Assembly: GCA_035310985.1 (NCBI GenBank)
Contig: DATGDH010000029.1
Span: 1 to 64,000, forward strand
Length of the DNA: 64,000 nt
Reading direction: 5' to 3'
From: DAHVFK01 sp035310985
Lineage (GTDB): Bacteria; Pseudomonadota; Gammaproteobacteria; Burkholderiales; SG8-39
The position numbers were made by a program, and so were the translations under genes. Positions within the stretch are counted from its first letter, which is position 1; each line of letters opens with the position of its first letter. The notes under the pieces were generated by a model. It did not search any database. It was not told where the DNA came from and worked only from the letters and a program-made list of their open reading frames with translations. Positions 1 to 7,624 of this stretch are shown piece by piece.

Positions 1-1
1 G

Positions 2-745
2 ACCGTCGCGCACATCGAGACCGTCACCGTGCCGCAGTCGGTGAACCATTTCCAGCAGCTCAATTCAGCGACCATTTCCGGCGTGCCCTTCCCCGGTGTG
101 ACCCAGGGCGAGGCGCTCGGCTACCTGCAGGACCTCGCCGCACGCACACTGCCGCAGGGCTACACCGTGGACTATTCGGGCCAGTCGCGCCAGTTCATGC
201 AGGAATCGAGCGCGCTGGTGGTGACCTTCTTCTTCGCGCTGATCATCATTTTCCTCGCGCTCGCGGCGCAATTCGAAAGCTTCCGCGACCCGGTCATCAT
301 CCTGGTGTCGGTGCCGATGTCGATCTGCGGGGCGCTCATCTTCATCAGCCTCGGGGTCGGCGGGGCGAGCCTCAATATCTACACCGAGGTGGGACTGGTG
401 ACGCTCATCGGCCTGATCAGCAAGCACGGCATCTTGATCGTCGAGTTCGCCAACAACCTGCAGCGCGAGGGCAAGACCAAACGCGAGGCCGTCGAGACGG
501 CCGCCGGTATCCGCCTGCGCCCGATCCTGATGACCACCGCGGCGATGGTGCTCGGCGTGGTGCCGCTGATCACGGCGAGCGGTGCCGGGGCGGTCAGCCG
601 CTTCAACATGGGGCTGGTGATCGCCGCGGGGATCGCGATCGGCACGCTGTTCACGCTGTTCGTGGTGCCGGCGATGTACATGCTGCTCGCCGCCAGCCAT
701 GCCGAACGCGAAGCGGCCAGGACGCTGCCCGGCGAAGCCGGCTAG
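2..745 (+). CDS. RND efflux transporter, C-terminal part (gene enters from left edge)
   Basis: The reading frame is open from base 2, so the gene begins outside the window and only the last 247 residues are visible. The segment looks like the C-terminal membrane half of an inner-membrane RND (AcrB-type) proton-driven pump. Several hydrophobic helices are visible, with the family-typical stretches VPMSICGAL, GLISKHGILIVEFAN and RPILMTTAAMVLGVVPL. The pore loops and the first half are missing, so substrate cannot be inferred. The stop overlaps the stop of the convergent aldo/keto reductase gene by 4 bases. Partner periplasmic and outer-membrane genes are not in view. Confidence 0.93.
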   Translation, partial: TVAHIETVTVPQSVNHFQQLNSATISGVPFPGVTQGEALGYLQDLAARTLPQGYTVDYSGQSRQFMQESSALVVTFFFALIIIFLALAAQFESFRDPVIILVSVPMSICGALIFISLGVGGASLNIYTEVGLVTLIGLISKHGILIVEFANNLQREGKTKREAVETAAGIRLRPILMTTAAMVLGVVPLITASGAGAVSRFNMGLVIAAGIAIGTLFTLFVVPAMYMLLAASHAEREAARTLPGEAG

Positions 746-1752
746 GCGACGAGCGGACGCCTGCCCGCGGGCGGATAGCGCGGATCGCTGTAGCCGGGCG
801 TCGAAGGATGCCCTGCCGGCACCAGCCGCTCGACGAGCGCCTCGTCCTCGGCAGTGAACCGGTGCGCGAGCGCGCCGAGGTAGCCCTGCCACTGCTCCAG
901 CGTGCGCGGTCCGGCGAGCACGCTCGACACGCCGCCGCAGTTGAGCACCCAGTTGAGCGCGAACGCGCCCGCGCTCATGCCGCGGCGTTCGGCGTGCGCC
1001 TTGATGGTCTGGGCGAGCTGCAGCGACTCGGCGCGGAATTCGGTCTGCATGATGCGCTTGTCGCCGCGCCCGGCGCGCGTCTCGGCGGGCGGCGTCTCGC
1101 CCGGCTTGTATTTTCCTGTCAGCACGCCGCGCGCGAGCGGCGAATACGGCACCACGCCCAGCCCGAAGTACTCGCAGGCGGGCAGGATCTCGACCTCGGG
1201 CTGGCGGTTCATCGCGTTGTAGTAGGGCTGGCACACCACGGGGCGCGGCATGCCCATGCGCTCGGCGAGCAGCACGGCCTGGGCGATGCGCCAGCCGCGG
1301 TGGTTCGACAGGCCCCAGTAGCGGATCTTGCCAGTGCGCAAGAGGTCCTCCAGCGCCGAGAGCGTTTCCTCGAGCGGCGTGCGCAGGTCGTCCAGGTGCA
1401 GGTAGTAGATGTCGACGTGGTCGGTCTGCAGCCGCGCGAGCGAGCCGTCGATCGCGCCGAGCACGTGGCGGCGCGACAGGTCGGCGTCGTCCGGCGGCGG
1501 CACGCGCACGTTGCCGACCTTGGTCGCGACGATCCAGCGCGCGCGCTCGGACTTGATGAGATGCCCGAGCATGCGCTCGGATTCGCCCGAGGCGTAAACG
1601 TCCGCCGTGTCGACGAAGTTGACGCCGGCGTCGCGCGCCGAGGCGACGATGCGCGCGGCCTCCGCCTGGTCGGTGCGGTCCCCCAACATCATGGTCCCCA
1701 GGCACAGCTCCGAGACCTGGAGACCGCTCGTTCCCAGCCTGCGGGTTCGCAT
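742..1752 (-). CDS. Aldo/keto reductase
   Basis: This is a 336-residue NAD(P)H-dependent aldo/keto reductase of the TIM-barrel superfamily. The catalytic Asp-Tyr-Lys-His set is visible: DTADVY (Asp and Tyr), VATKVG (Lys) and YYLHLDD (His). A frame extends 19 codons further upstream into the thiolase gene, but the protein plainly begins with MRTRRLGTSGL, so the ATG at 1752 is chosen. It is the last gene of the leftward run that starts at phaC, 5 bases after the thiolase stop. The substrate is unknown; the family acts on many aldehydes, ketones and sugars. Confidence 0.9.
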   Translation of the reverse strand: MRTRRLGTSGLQVSELCLGTMMLGDRTDQAEAARIVASARDAGVNFVDTADVYASGESERMLGHLIKSERARWIVATKVGNVRVPPPDDADLSRRHVLGAIDGSLARLQTDHVDIYYLHLDDLRTPLEETLSALEDLLRTGKIRYWGLSNHRGWRIAQAVLLAERMGMPRPVVCQPYYNAMNRQPEVEILPACEYFGLGVVPYSPLARGVLTGKYKPGETPPAETRAGRGDKRIMQTEFRAESLQLAQTIKAHAERRGMSAGAFALNWVLNCGGVSSVLAGPRTLEQWQGYLGALAHRFTAEDEALVERLVPAGHPSTPGYSDPRYPPAGRRPLVA

Positions 1753-1757
1753 GCCGG

Positions 1758-2945
1758 CTAGTGCAGGCGCTCGAAGATGGCGGCGATGCCCTGCCCGCCG
1801 CCGATGCACATCGTCACCAGCGCATAGCGCCTCTGGATGCGCGCGAGCTCGTAGAGCGCCTTCACCGTCAGGATGCAGCCGGTCGCGCCGATCGGGTGGC
1901 CAAGCGCCACCGCGCCGCCGTTCGGGTTGACTTTCGCCGGATCGAGGCCGAGGTCCTTGGTCACCGCCATCGCCTGCACCGCGAAGGCCTCGTTCGACTC
2001 GACGACGTCCATGTCGGCGGGCTTGAGGCCGGCCTTCTCGAACACCCGCCTGACTGCCGGAATGGGCCCCAGCCCCATGAGCTGCGGCTCGACGCCCGCA
2101 TGCGCGTACGCCACGAGGCGCGCCATCGGCCTGGCGCCCGCCTTCTCGGCGGCTTTCGCCTCCATCAGCACCACGGCGGCGGCCGCGTCGTTTATGCCCG
2201 AGGCGTTACCCGCCGTGACCGTGCCGTCCTTCTTGAACACGGCCTTGAGCTTCTGCAGGTCCTCGATCTTCGCGCCGGGGCGCACGTGCTCGTCTAGCGT
2301 GAAAGGCTCGACGCCTTTCTTCGTCTTCAGCTCGACCGGCACGATCTGGCTCTTGAAGCGCCCTTCAGCGAGCGCGGCCGCGGCGCGCCGGTGCGACTCG
2401 AGCGAGAAGGCGTCCTGCTGCACGCGCGTGAAGCCGTACTTCGCAGCGACGTTCTCCGCGGTCACGCCCATGTGCCCGTGGCCGAACGGATCGTGCAGCG
2501 CGGCGGTCATCGCGTCGACGATCGAGCCGTCGCCCATCCGGGTTCCCCAGCGCGCGCCCGGCAGGAAGTAGGCCGCGCGGCTCATGCTCTCCGCGCCGCC
2601 GCCGATCGCGACGTCCGTGTCGCCGAGCAGGATGTGCTGCGCCGCCGACACAATCGCCTGCAGGCCGCTGCCGCACAGCCTATTCACCGTCAGGCAGGGC
2701 GTGCCGACCGGCAGGCCGGCGTCGATCGCGGCCACGCGCGACATGTACATGTCGCGCGCCTCGCCGTGGATCACGCTACCGATCACAACGTGACCCACGC
2801 TCGCCGGCTCGATCCCGGCGCGCGCGAGCGCCTCCTTGATCGCGGTCGCGCCGAGCCGCGTAGGCGGCACGTCCTTGAAGGCGCCGCCGTAATCGCCGAT
2901 CGCCGTCCGTGCTCCGCTCACCACCACCACTTCACGCGCTGTCAT
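1758..2945 (-). CDS. Acetyl-CoA acetyltransferase (thiolase)
   Basis: This is a 395-residue thiolase. The acyl-accepting cysteine is in NRLCGSG (about residue 91), and the C-terminal motifs GHPIGATG and CIGGGQG supply the active-site His and Cys. It is the second thiolase in the window and differs clearly from the phaA product, which raises the possibility of a BktB-like enzyme with different chain-length preference, or a beta-oxidation thiolase. It lies 21 bases after rimO on the same strand. The degradative or biosynthetic direction cannot be settled from sequence. Confidence 0.93.
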   Translation of the reverse strand: MTAREVVVVSGARTAIGDYGGAFKDVPPTRLGATAIKEALARAGIEPASVGHVVIGSVIHGEARDMYMSRVAAIDAGLPVGTPCLTVNRLCGSGLQAIVSAAQHILLGDTDVAIGGGAESMSRAAYFLPGARWGTRMGDGSIVDAMTAALHDPFGHGHMGVTAENVAAKYGFTRVQQDAFSLESHRRAAAALAEGRFKSQIVPVELKTKKGVEPFTLDEHVRPGAKIEDLQKLKAVFKKDGTVTAGNASGINDAAAAVVLMEAKAAEKAGARPMARLVAYAHAGVEPQLMGLGPIPAVRRVFEKAGLKPADMDVVESNEAFAVQAMAVTKDLGLDPAKVNPNGGAVALGHPIGATGCILTVKALYELARIQRRYALVTMCIGGGQGIAAIFERLH

Positions 2946-2966
2946 AGAGTCTCCTTGCCGAAATTT

Positions 2967-4334
2967 TCAGGCGGCCAGCCGGGCCGCCAGATCGTGGTCG
3001 CCCGCCCGCTCGACGACGATCTCGGCGAAATCGCCGGGCCTGAGCTTGCCGCCGTCGCGCACCCGCACCACGCCGTCGATCTCGGGAGCATCCGCGCTCG
3101 AGCGCGCAAGCGCCACGCCGCCGTCGACTTCGTCCACGAGCACCCGCATCCTCTTGCCGACCTTGGCGGCGAGACTCGCGCGGCTGATTTGCGCCTGCAG
3201 CGCCATCAGCCTGGCGCGGCGCTCCTCCTTCACTTCCTCGGGCACCGGATCGGGCAATGCGTTCGCTGCCGCGCCTTCCACGGGCGAATAGGCGAAGCAG
3301 CCGACGCGGTCGAGCTGCGCTTCCTCGAGGAACGCGAGCAGCTCGCGGAACTCGGCCTCGGTCTCGCCCGGGAAGCCGACGATGAAGGTGCTGCGCAGCG
3401 TGATTCCGGGGCAAAGCGCACGCCAGCGGCGCACGCGCTCGAGCGTGTCGCCGGCGTTCGCCGGGCGCTTCATGAACCGCAGGATGCGCCGAGCCGCGTG
3501 CTGGAACGGCACGTCGAGGTAAGGAAGGATGCGCCCTTCCGCCATCAGCGGCACCACGTCGTCCACGTGCGGATAGGGGTAGACGTAATGCAGCCTGACC
3601 CAGACGCCCAGCTCGCCGAGCGCGCGCGCGAGCTCGGTCATGCGCGTCTTGAGCGGCCTGCCGCGCCAGAAGCCGGTGCGGTACTTCAGGTCGACGCCGT
3701 AGGCGCTCGTGTCCTGCGAGATGACGAGCAGCTCCCTGACGCCCGCGGCGACCAGGTTCTCCGCCTCCTGCATCACCTCGCCGATTGAGCGCGACACGAG
3801 GTCGCCGCGCATGGACGGAATGATGCAGAACGTGCAGCGGTGGTTGCAGCCCTCCGAGATCTTCAGGTAGGCGTAGTGGCGCGGCGTGAGCTTCACGCCC
3901 TGCGGCGGCACGAGATCCGTGTACGGGTCGTGCGGCCTGGGCAGATGGGCGTGCACCGCGCGCATCACGGCCTGCACGTCGTGCGGGCCGGTGACGGCGA
4001 GCACGTCCGGGTGCGCCGCGCGCACGACGCCGTCCTTCGCCCCCAGGCAGCCGGTGACGATCACCTTGCCGTTCTCGGCGAGCGCCTCGCCGATCGCGCC
4101 GAGCGACTCCTCCACGGCCGCGTCGATGAAGCCGCAGGTGTTGACGAGCACCAGGTCGGCGCCGGCGTAGCTCGCCGAGGTGGCATAGCCTTCCGCGCGC
4201 AGCTGCGTGAGGATGCGCTCCGAGTCGACCAGGGCCTTGGGACAGCCCAGGGAAACGAACCCGATGCGGGGCGCTTCCCTTGCGGCCGTCCTAGGATTGC
4301 TTTTCGGGACCGCCCGGGTCTTTCTGCTGGGCAC
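2967..4334 (-). CDS. rimO: Ribosomal protein S12 methylthiotransferase RimO
   Basis: This is a 455-residue radical-SAM methylthiotransferase that modifies an aspartate of ribosomal protein S12. The N-terminal cluster-binding cysteines occur in SLGCPKA, NTCGF and TGCLGA. The radical SAM cluster motif is CNHRCTFC, and a C-terminal TRAM-like part contains VLVDEVDGG. The paired sequences SLGCPKALVDSE and SMRGD favour RimO over MiaB. The only canonical start upstream of the first conserved stretch is a GTG at 4334, which overlaps the end of phaR by 44 bases, so translation may be coupled or the start may be non-standard. It follows the PHA genes in the same leftward run. Confidence 0.95.
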   Translation of the reverse strand: MPSRKTRAVPKSNPRTAAREAPRIGFVSLGCPKALVDSERILTQLRAEGYATSASYAGADLVLVNTCGFIDAAVEESLGAIGEALAENGKVIVTGCLGAKDGVVRAAHPDVLAVTGPHDVQAVMRAVHAHLPRPHDPYTDLVPPQGVKLTPRHYAYLKISEGCNHRCTFCIIPSMRGDLVSRSIGEVMQEAENLVAAGVRELLVISQDTSAYGVDLKYRTGFWRGRPLKTRMTELARALGELGVWVRLHYVYPYPHVDDVVPLMAEGRILPYLDVPFQHAARRILRFMKRPANAGDTLERVRRWRALCPGITLRSTFIVGFPGETEAEFRELLAFLEEAQLDRVGCFAYSPVEGAAANALPDPVPEEVKEERRARLMALQAQISRASLAAKVGKRMRVLVDEVDGGVALARSSADAPEIDGVVRVRDGGKLRPGDFAEIVVERAGDHDLAARLAA

Positions 4335-4869
4335 CGGGGAAACCGGGGAAGGAAAGGCCCGCGAACATGTTGCGCGCCTGGCTCTGCATCTGCTCCTGGA
4401 ACTGCGAGAACATCTTCTGGCTCTGCTCGATGTACGCCTGCATCAGGCTCTGCATCGCCGGCCCCTGCAGGTTCATGAACTGCGTCCACAGCTCCTGCGA
4501 GGCGCGCGGCGTATCGCCGTACATGCGCTGCGACTGCTCTTGCAGCGACTTCTGCATCTCCTGGAAGGCGTGAATGTTCTTTTCAAGGTAAACGCCCATC
4601 AGCCCCTGCATGGCGTTGCCGTAGAAGCGGATCAGCTGCGCGAGCACGTCCGACGAGAACATCGGCAAGCCGCCGGACTCCTCCTCGAGGATGATCTGAA
4701 GCAGGATCTGGCGCGTGAGGTCGTCGCCCGTCTTGGCGTCGATTACCTGGAACTCCTCGTGCTTGAGCACCATCTGCTTCACGTCGGCGAGCGTGATGTA
4801 GCTCGAGGTCTTGGTGTCGTACAGACGGCGGTTCGGGTATTTCTTGATCAGGCGGGCCTGGGTTTGCAT
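4291..4869 (-). CDS. phaR: Polyhydroxyalkanoate synthesis repressor PhaR
   Basis: This is a 192-residue PhaR-type regulator. The N-terminal DNA-binding region starts with LIKKYPNRRLYDTKTSSYIT, and the PHB-accumulation regulatory domain continues to about residue 110. The Gln/Met-rich tail (repeats of the QEQMQ kind) is typical of the polymer-binding part. In known systems PhaR represses phasin and its own gene and is released when it binds PHA granules. Here it sits 10 bases after the second phaB and overlaps rimO, so it is probably in the PHA transcript. No phasin gene is visible nearby. Confidence 0.95.
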   Translation of the reverse strand: MQTQARLIKKYPNRRLYDTKTSSYITLADVKQMVLKHEEFQVIDAKTGDDLTRQILLQIILEEESGGLPMFSSDVLAQLIRFYGNAMQGLMGVYLEKNIHAFQEMQKSLQEQSQRMYGDTPRASQELWTQFMNLQGPAMQSLMQAYIEQSQKMFSQFQEQMQSQARNMFAGLSFPGFPGAQQKDPGGPEKQS

Positions 4870-4879
4870 TCACGACTCC

Positions 4880-5626
4880 TCAATACATGTGCTGTCCGCC
4901 GTTGATGGAGATGTTCGCACCGGTCACGAACGCCGCCTCCTCCGAGCAGAGATAGATGATCAGGCCCGCCACTTCGTCCGGCTTGCCGAGCCGCCCGAGG
5001 GGAATCTGCGGCAGGATCTTGGAGTCCAGGATCTCCCTGGGAATCGCGGTCACCATCTTGGTGCCGATGTAGCCCGGCGAGATCGTGTTGATCGTCACGC
5101 CCTTCTTCGCCACCTCGAGCGCGAGCGCCTTGGTGAAGCCGTGGATGCCCGCCTTGGCCGCGGAGTAGTTCGTCTGCCCGAAGGCGCCCTTCTGCCCGTT
5201 CACCGACGACACGTTTATCACGCGCCCCCAGCTGCGCTCGGTCATGGCGTCCATGACCTGCTTGGTCATGTTGAAGCACGAGTCGAGGTTGGTGCGCATC
5301 ACCGCGTCCCAGTCCGCCTTGGTCATCTTCTTGAACGTCATGTCGCGCGTGATGCCGGCGTTGTTGACCAGGATGTCGATCGGGCCGCATTCCTTGACGA
5401 CGCGCTCGCACTTCGCCGCGCAATCGTCGAAGTCGGCGACGTCCACCGGATAGGCGGCGAAGTCGTAGCCATGGCCTTTCATCTCCTCGAGCCAGGACTT
5501 CCACTTGGTGTTGGACGGCGAATAGGTCACCACCACGCGGTAGCCGGCGTCGGCCATCTTGGTCGAAATCGACTCACCCAGCCCTCCCATTCCGCCGGTC
5601 ACCACCGCCAGCCTCCTGTCGCTCAT
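4880..5626 (-). CDS. phaB: Acetoacetyl-CoA reductase, second copy (PhaB family)
   Basis: This is a 248-residue NADPH-dependent short-chain dehydrogenase that reduces acetoacetyl-CoA to (R)-3-hydroxybutyryl-CoA. It shows the cofactor motif VTGGMGGLG, NNAG, the family signature SSVNGQKG, the catalytic Tyr-Lys in NYSAAKAG, and a C-terminal ISINGGQHMY. It is the downstream member of a tandem pair separated by 31 bases. Its region around residues 30-60 diverges from the first copy (it reads TYSPSNTKWKSW), so the pair is an old duplication or separately acquired rather than a recent copy. Confidence 0.92.
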   Translation of the reverse strand: MSDRRLAVVTGGMGGLGESISTKMADAGYRVVVTYSPSNTKWKSWLEEMKGHGYDFAAYPVDVADFDDCAAKCERVVKECGPIDILVNNAGITRDMTFKKMTKADWDAVMRTNLDSCFNMTKQVMDAMTERSWGRVINVSSVNGQKGAFGQTNYSAAKAGIHGFTKALALEVAKKGVTINTISPGYIGTKMVTAIPREILDSKILPQIPLGRLGKPDEVAGLIIYLCSEEAAFVTGANISINGGQHMY

Positions 5627-5657
5627 CTCCCCCTCCTCGAGTGTCCGCGTCGCGCGC

Positions 5658-6404
5658 TCAGCTCATGTACATGCCGCCGTTGATCGCGATATTCGCGCCA
5701 GTAATATACCCGGCTTCTTCCGATGTCAGGAAGGCGATGAGCGCCGCGATCTCCTCGGGTTTCGCGAGCCGCCCCATCGGGATGCCGGCGACGATCTTGT
5801 CGAGCACGTCCTTGCGGATCGCCTTCACCATGTCGGTCTCGACGTAGCCCGGCGAGATCGAGTTCACGGTCACGCCCTTGCGCACGACTTCCTGCGCGAG
5901 CGCCTTGGCGAAGCCGTGCACGCCCGCCTTGGCCGCGGAGTAGTTGGTCTGTCCGAACTGCCCTTTCTGCCCGTTCACCGAGGAAAGGTTGACGACCCGC
6001 CCCCAGTTCCGCTCGGTCATGCCGTCGATCACGTGCTTGGTGACGTTGAAGGCGCTGTTCAGGTTGGTGTTGATCACCGACAGCCAGTCCGAGGGCGACA
6101 TCTTCTTCAGCATGTTGTCGCGCACGATGCCGGCGTTGTTCACCAGGATGTCCACCGGCCCGATCTCCGACTCGACCTTGCGCACCATCGCGCCCGCCGA
6201 CTCGTAGTCCGCCACATCGCCTTCGGCTGCATGCACGTTCTCGAATCCTTCGGCGCGCATGCGCGCGAGCCATTCGTCCTTGCGCTCGTAGGCGGGCAGG
6301 CAGTTTGCCACGACCGCGTTGCCGTTCATGCTCGCGAGACGCCGGCACACCGCGGTGCCGATGCCGCCCATCCCGCCCGTCACTAGTGCCACACGTCTGG
6401 TCAT
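5658..6404 (-). CDS. phaB: Acetoacetyl-CoA reductase, first copy (PhaB)
   Basis: This is a 248-residue PhaB reductase. It shows VTGGMGGIG near the N terminus, NNAG, SSVNGQKGQFGQTNYSAAKA around the catalytic Tyr-Lys, and MVKAIRKDVLDKIV, which resembles the best-studied phaB1 product more closely than the neighbouring copy does. The frame is open further upstream, but MTRRVALVTGG is the natural start (ATG at 6404). It lies between phaA and the second phaB and completes the route acetyl-CoA to acetoacetyl-CoA to 3-hydroxybutyryl-CoA used by PhaC. Confidence 0.95.
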   Translation of the reverse strand: MTRRVALVTGGMGGIGTAVCRRLASMNGNAVVANCLPAYERKDEWLARMRAEGFENVHAAEGDVADYESAGAMVRKVESEIGPVDILVNNAGIVRDNMLKKMSPSDWLSVINTNLNSAFNVTKHVIDGMTERNWGRVVNLSSVNGQKGQFGQTNYSAAKAGVHGFAKALAQEVVRKGVTVNSISPGYVETDMVKAIRKDVLDKIVAGIPMGRLAKPEEIAALIAFLTSEEAGYITGANIAINGGMYMS

Positions 6405-6436
6405 TCTCGATTTTTCCTTCGATCTGTCGGGCAGGA

Positions 6437-7612
6437 TCAGCGCTCGACGGCCAGGGCGACGCCCATGCCGCCGCCGATGCACAGGGAGGCGAGCCCCCGC
6501 TTCGCATCGCGCTTTTGCATTTCATGCAACAGCGTCACCAGGATCCTGCAACCCGATGCGCCGATCGGATGGCCGAGCGCGATCGCTCCGCCGTTCACGT
6601 TCACCTTGGAGGTGTCCCAGCCCATCTGCCGGTTCACCGCGATCGCCTGCGCGGCGAAGGCCTCGTTTATCTCCATCAGGTCGATGTCGCGCGGCGTCCA
6701 GCCCGCGCGCGACAGGCAGCGCTTGGAGGCCGGCACCGGGCCCATGCCCATGTATTTCGGGTCGACCCCGGCCGAAGCGAAAGACTTGATGTGCGCGATC
6801 GGCTTCAGGCCGAGCTCCTTCGCCTTGCGCGCCGAGGCGAGCACCACCGCCGCGGCGCCGTCGTTGATGCCCGAGGCGTTGCCGGCGGTGACGGTGCCCG
6901 CCTTGTCGAACGCGGGCTTGAGGCCTTTGAGCGCGTCGAGCGTGGCGCCGTGGCGCGGGTACTCGTCGTCGGCAAACACCGCCGTTCCCTTCCGCGACTT
7001 GATCTCGAAGGGGATGATCTCGTCCTTGAACTTGCCGGCCTTCTGCGCGGCCTCGGTCTTGAGCTGCGAGGCGAGCGCGAACTCGTCCTGCTCCTCGCGC
7101 GTGACCGCGTACTCCTTGGCGACGTTCTCGGCGGTGACGCCCATGTGGTACTGGTTGTAGACGTCCCACAGCCCGTCGACGATCATCGAATCGATCATCT
7201 TGCCGTCGCCCATGCGGAAGCCGTCGCGCGAGCCCGGCAGCACGTGCGGCGCCATGCTCATCGATTCCTGGCCACCCGCCACCACGATGTCGGCGTCGCC
7301 GTTGGCGATCGACTGGGCGCCGAGCATCGCGGCCTTGAGCCCCGAGCCGCACACCTTGTTGATCGTCATCGCGGGAACCATGTCGGGCAGGCCTGCGGCG
7401 ATCGCCGCCTGGCGCGCCGGATTCTGGCCAACGCCGGCGGTGAGCACCTGGCCCATGATCACTTCGGAGACCTGCTCCGCGGGCACCCCCGCGCGCTCCA
7501 GCAGCTTGCGGATCACGTGTGCGCCGAGCTCCGAGGCCGGCGTATGCGCGAGCGTCCCGGCGAACTTGCCGATGGCCGTGCGCGCGGCCCCTACGATCAC
7601 GATCTCTTCCAT
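6437..7612 (-). CDS. phaA: Acetyl-CoA acetyltransferase PhaA
   Basis: This is a 391-residue biosynthetic-type thiolase that condenses two acetyl-CoA. The active-site cysteine is in NKVCGSGLKA, with GHPIGASG and SLCIGGGMG near the end. It starts 12 bases after the phaC stop, with phaB next, which is the textbook phaCAB order. Its close match to the PhaA pattern (EEIVIVGAARTAIGKF at the N terminus) and its position make it the main PHA thiolase, in contrast to the other thiolase at 1758-2945. Confidence 0.96.
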   Translation of the reverse strand: MEEIVIVGAARTAIGKFAGTLAHTPASELGAHVIRKLLERAGVPAEQVSEVIMGQVLTAGVGQNPARQAAIAAGLPDMVPAMTINKVCGSGLKAAMLGAQSIANGDADIVVAGGQESMSMAPHVLPGSRDGFRMGDGKMIDSMIVDGLWDVYNQYHMGVTAENVAKEYAVTREEQDEFALASQLKTEAAQKAGKFKDEIIPFEIKSRKGTAVFADDEYPRHGATLDALKGLKPAFDKAGTVTAGNASGINDGAAAVVLASARKAKELGLKPIAHIKSFASAGVDPKYMGMGPVPASKRCLSRAGWTPRDIDLMEINEAFAAQAIAVNRQMGWDTSKVNVNGGAIALGHPIGASGCRILVTLLHEMQKRDAKRGLASLCIGGGMGVALAVER

Positions 7613-7624
7613 TGCGTGTGCCTC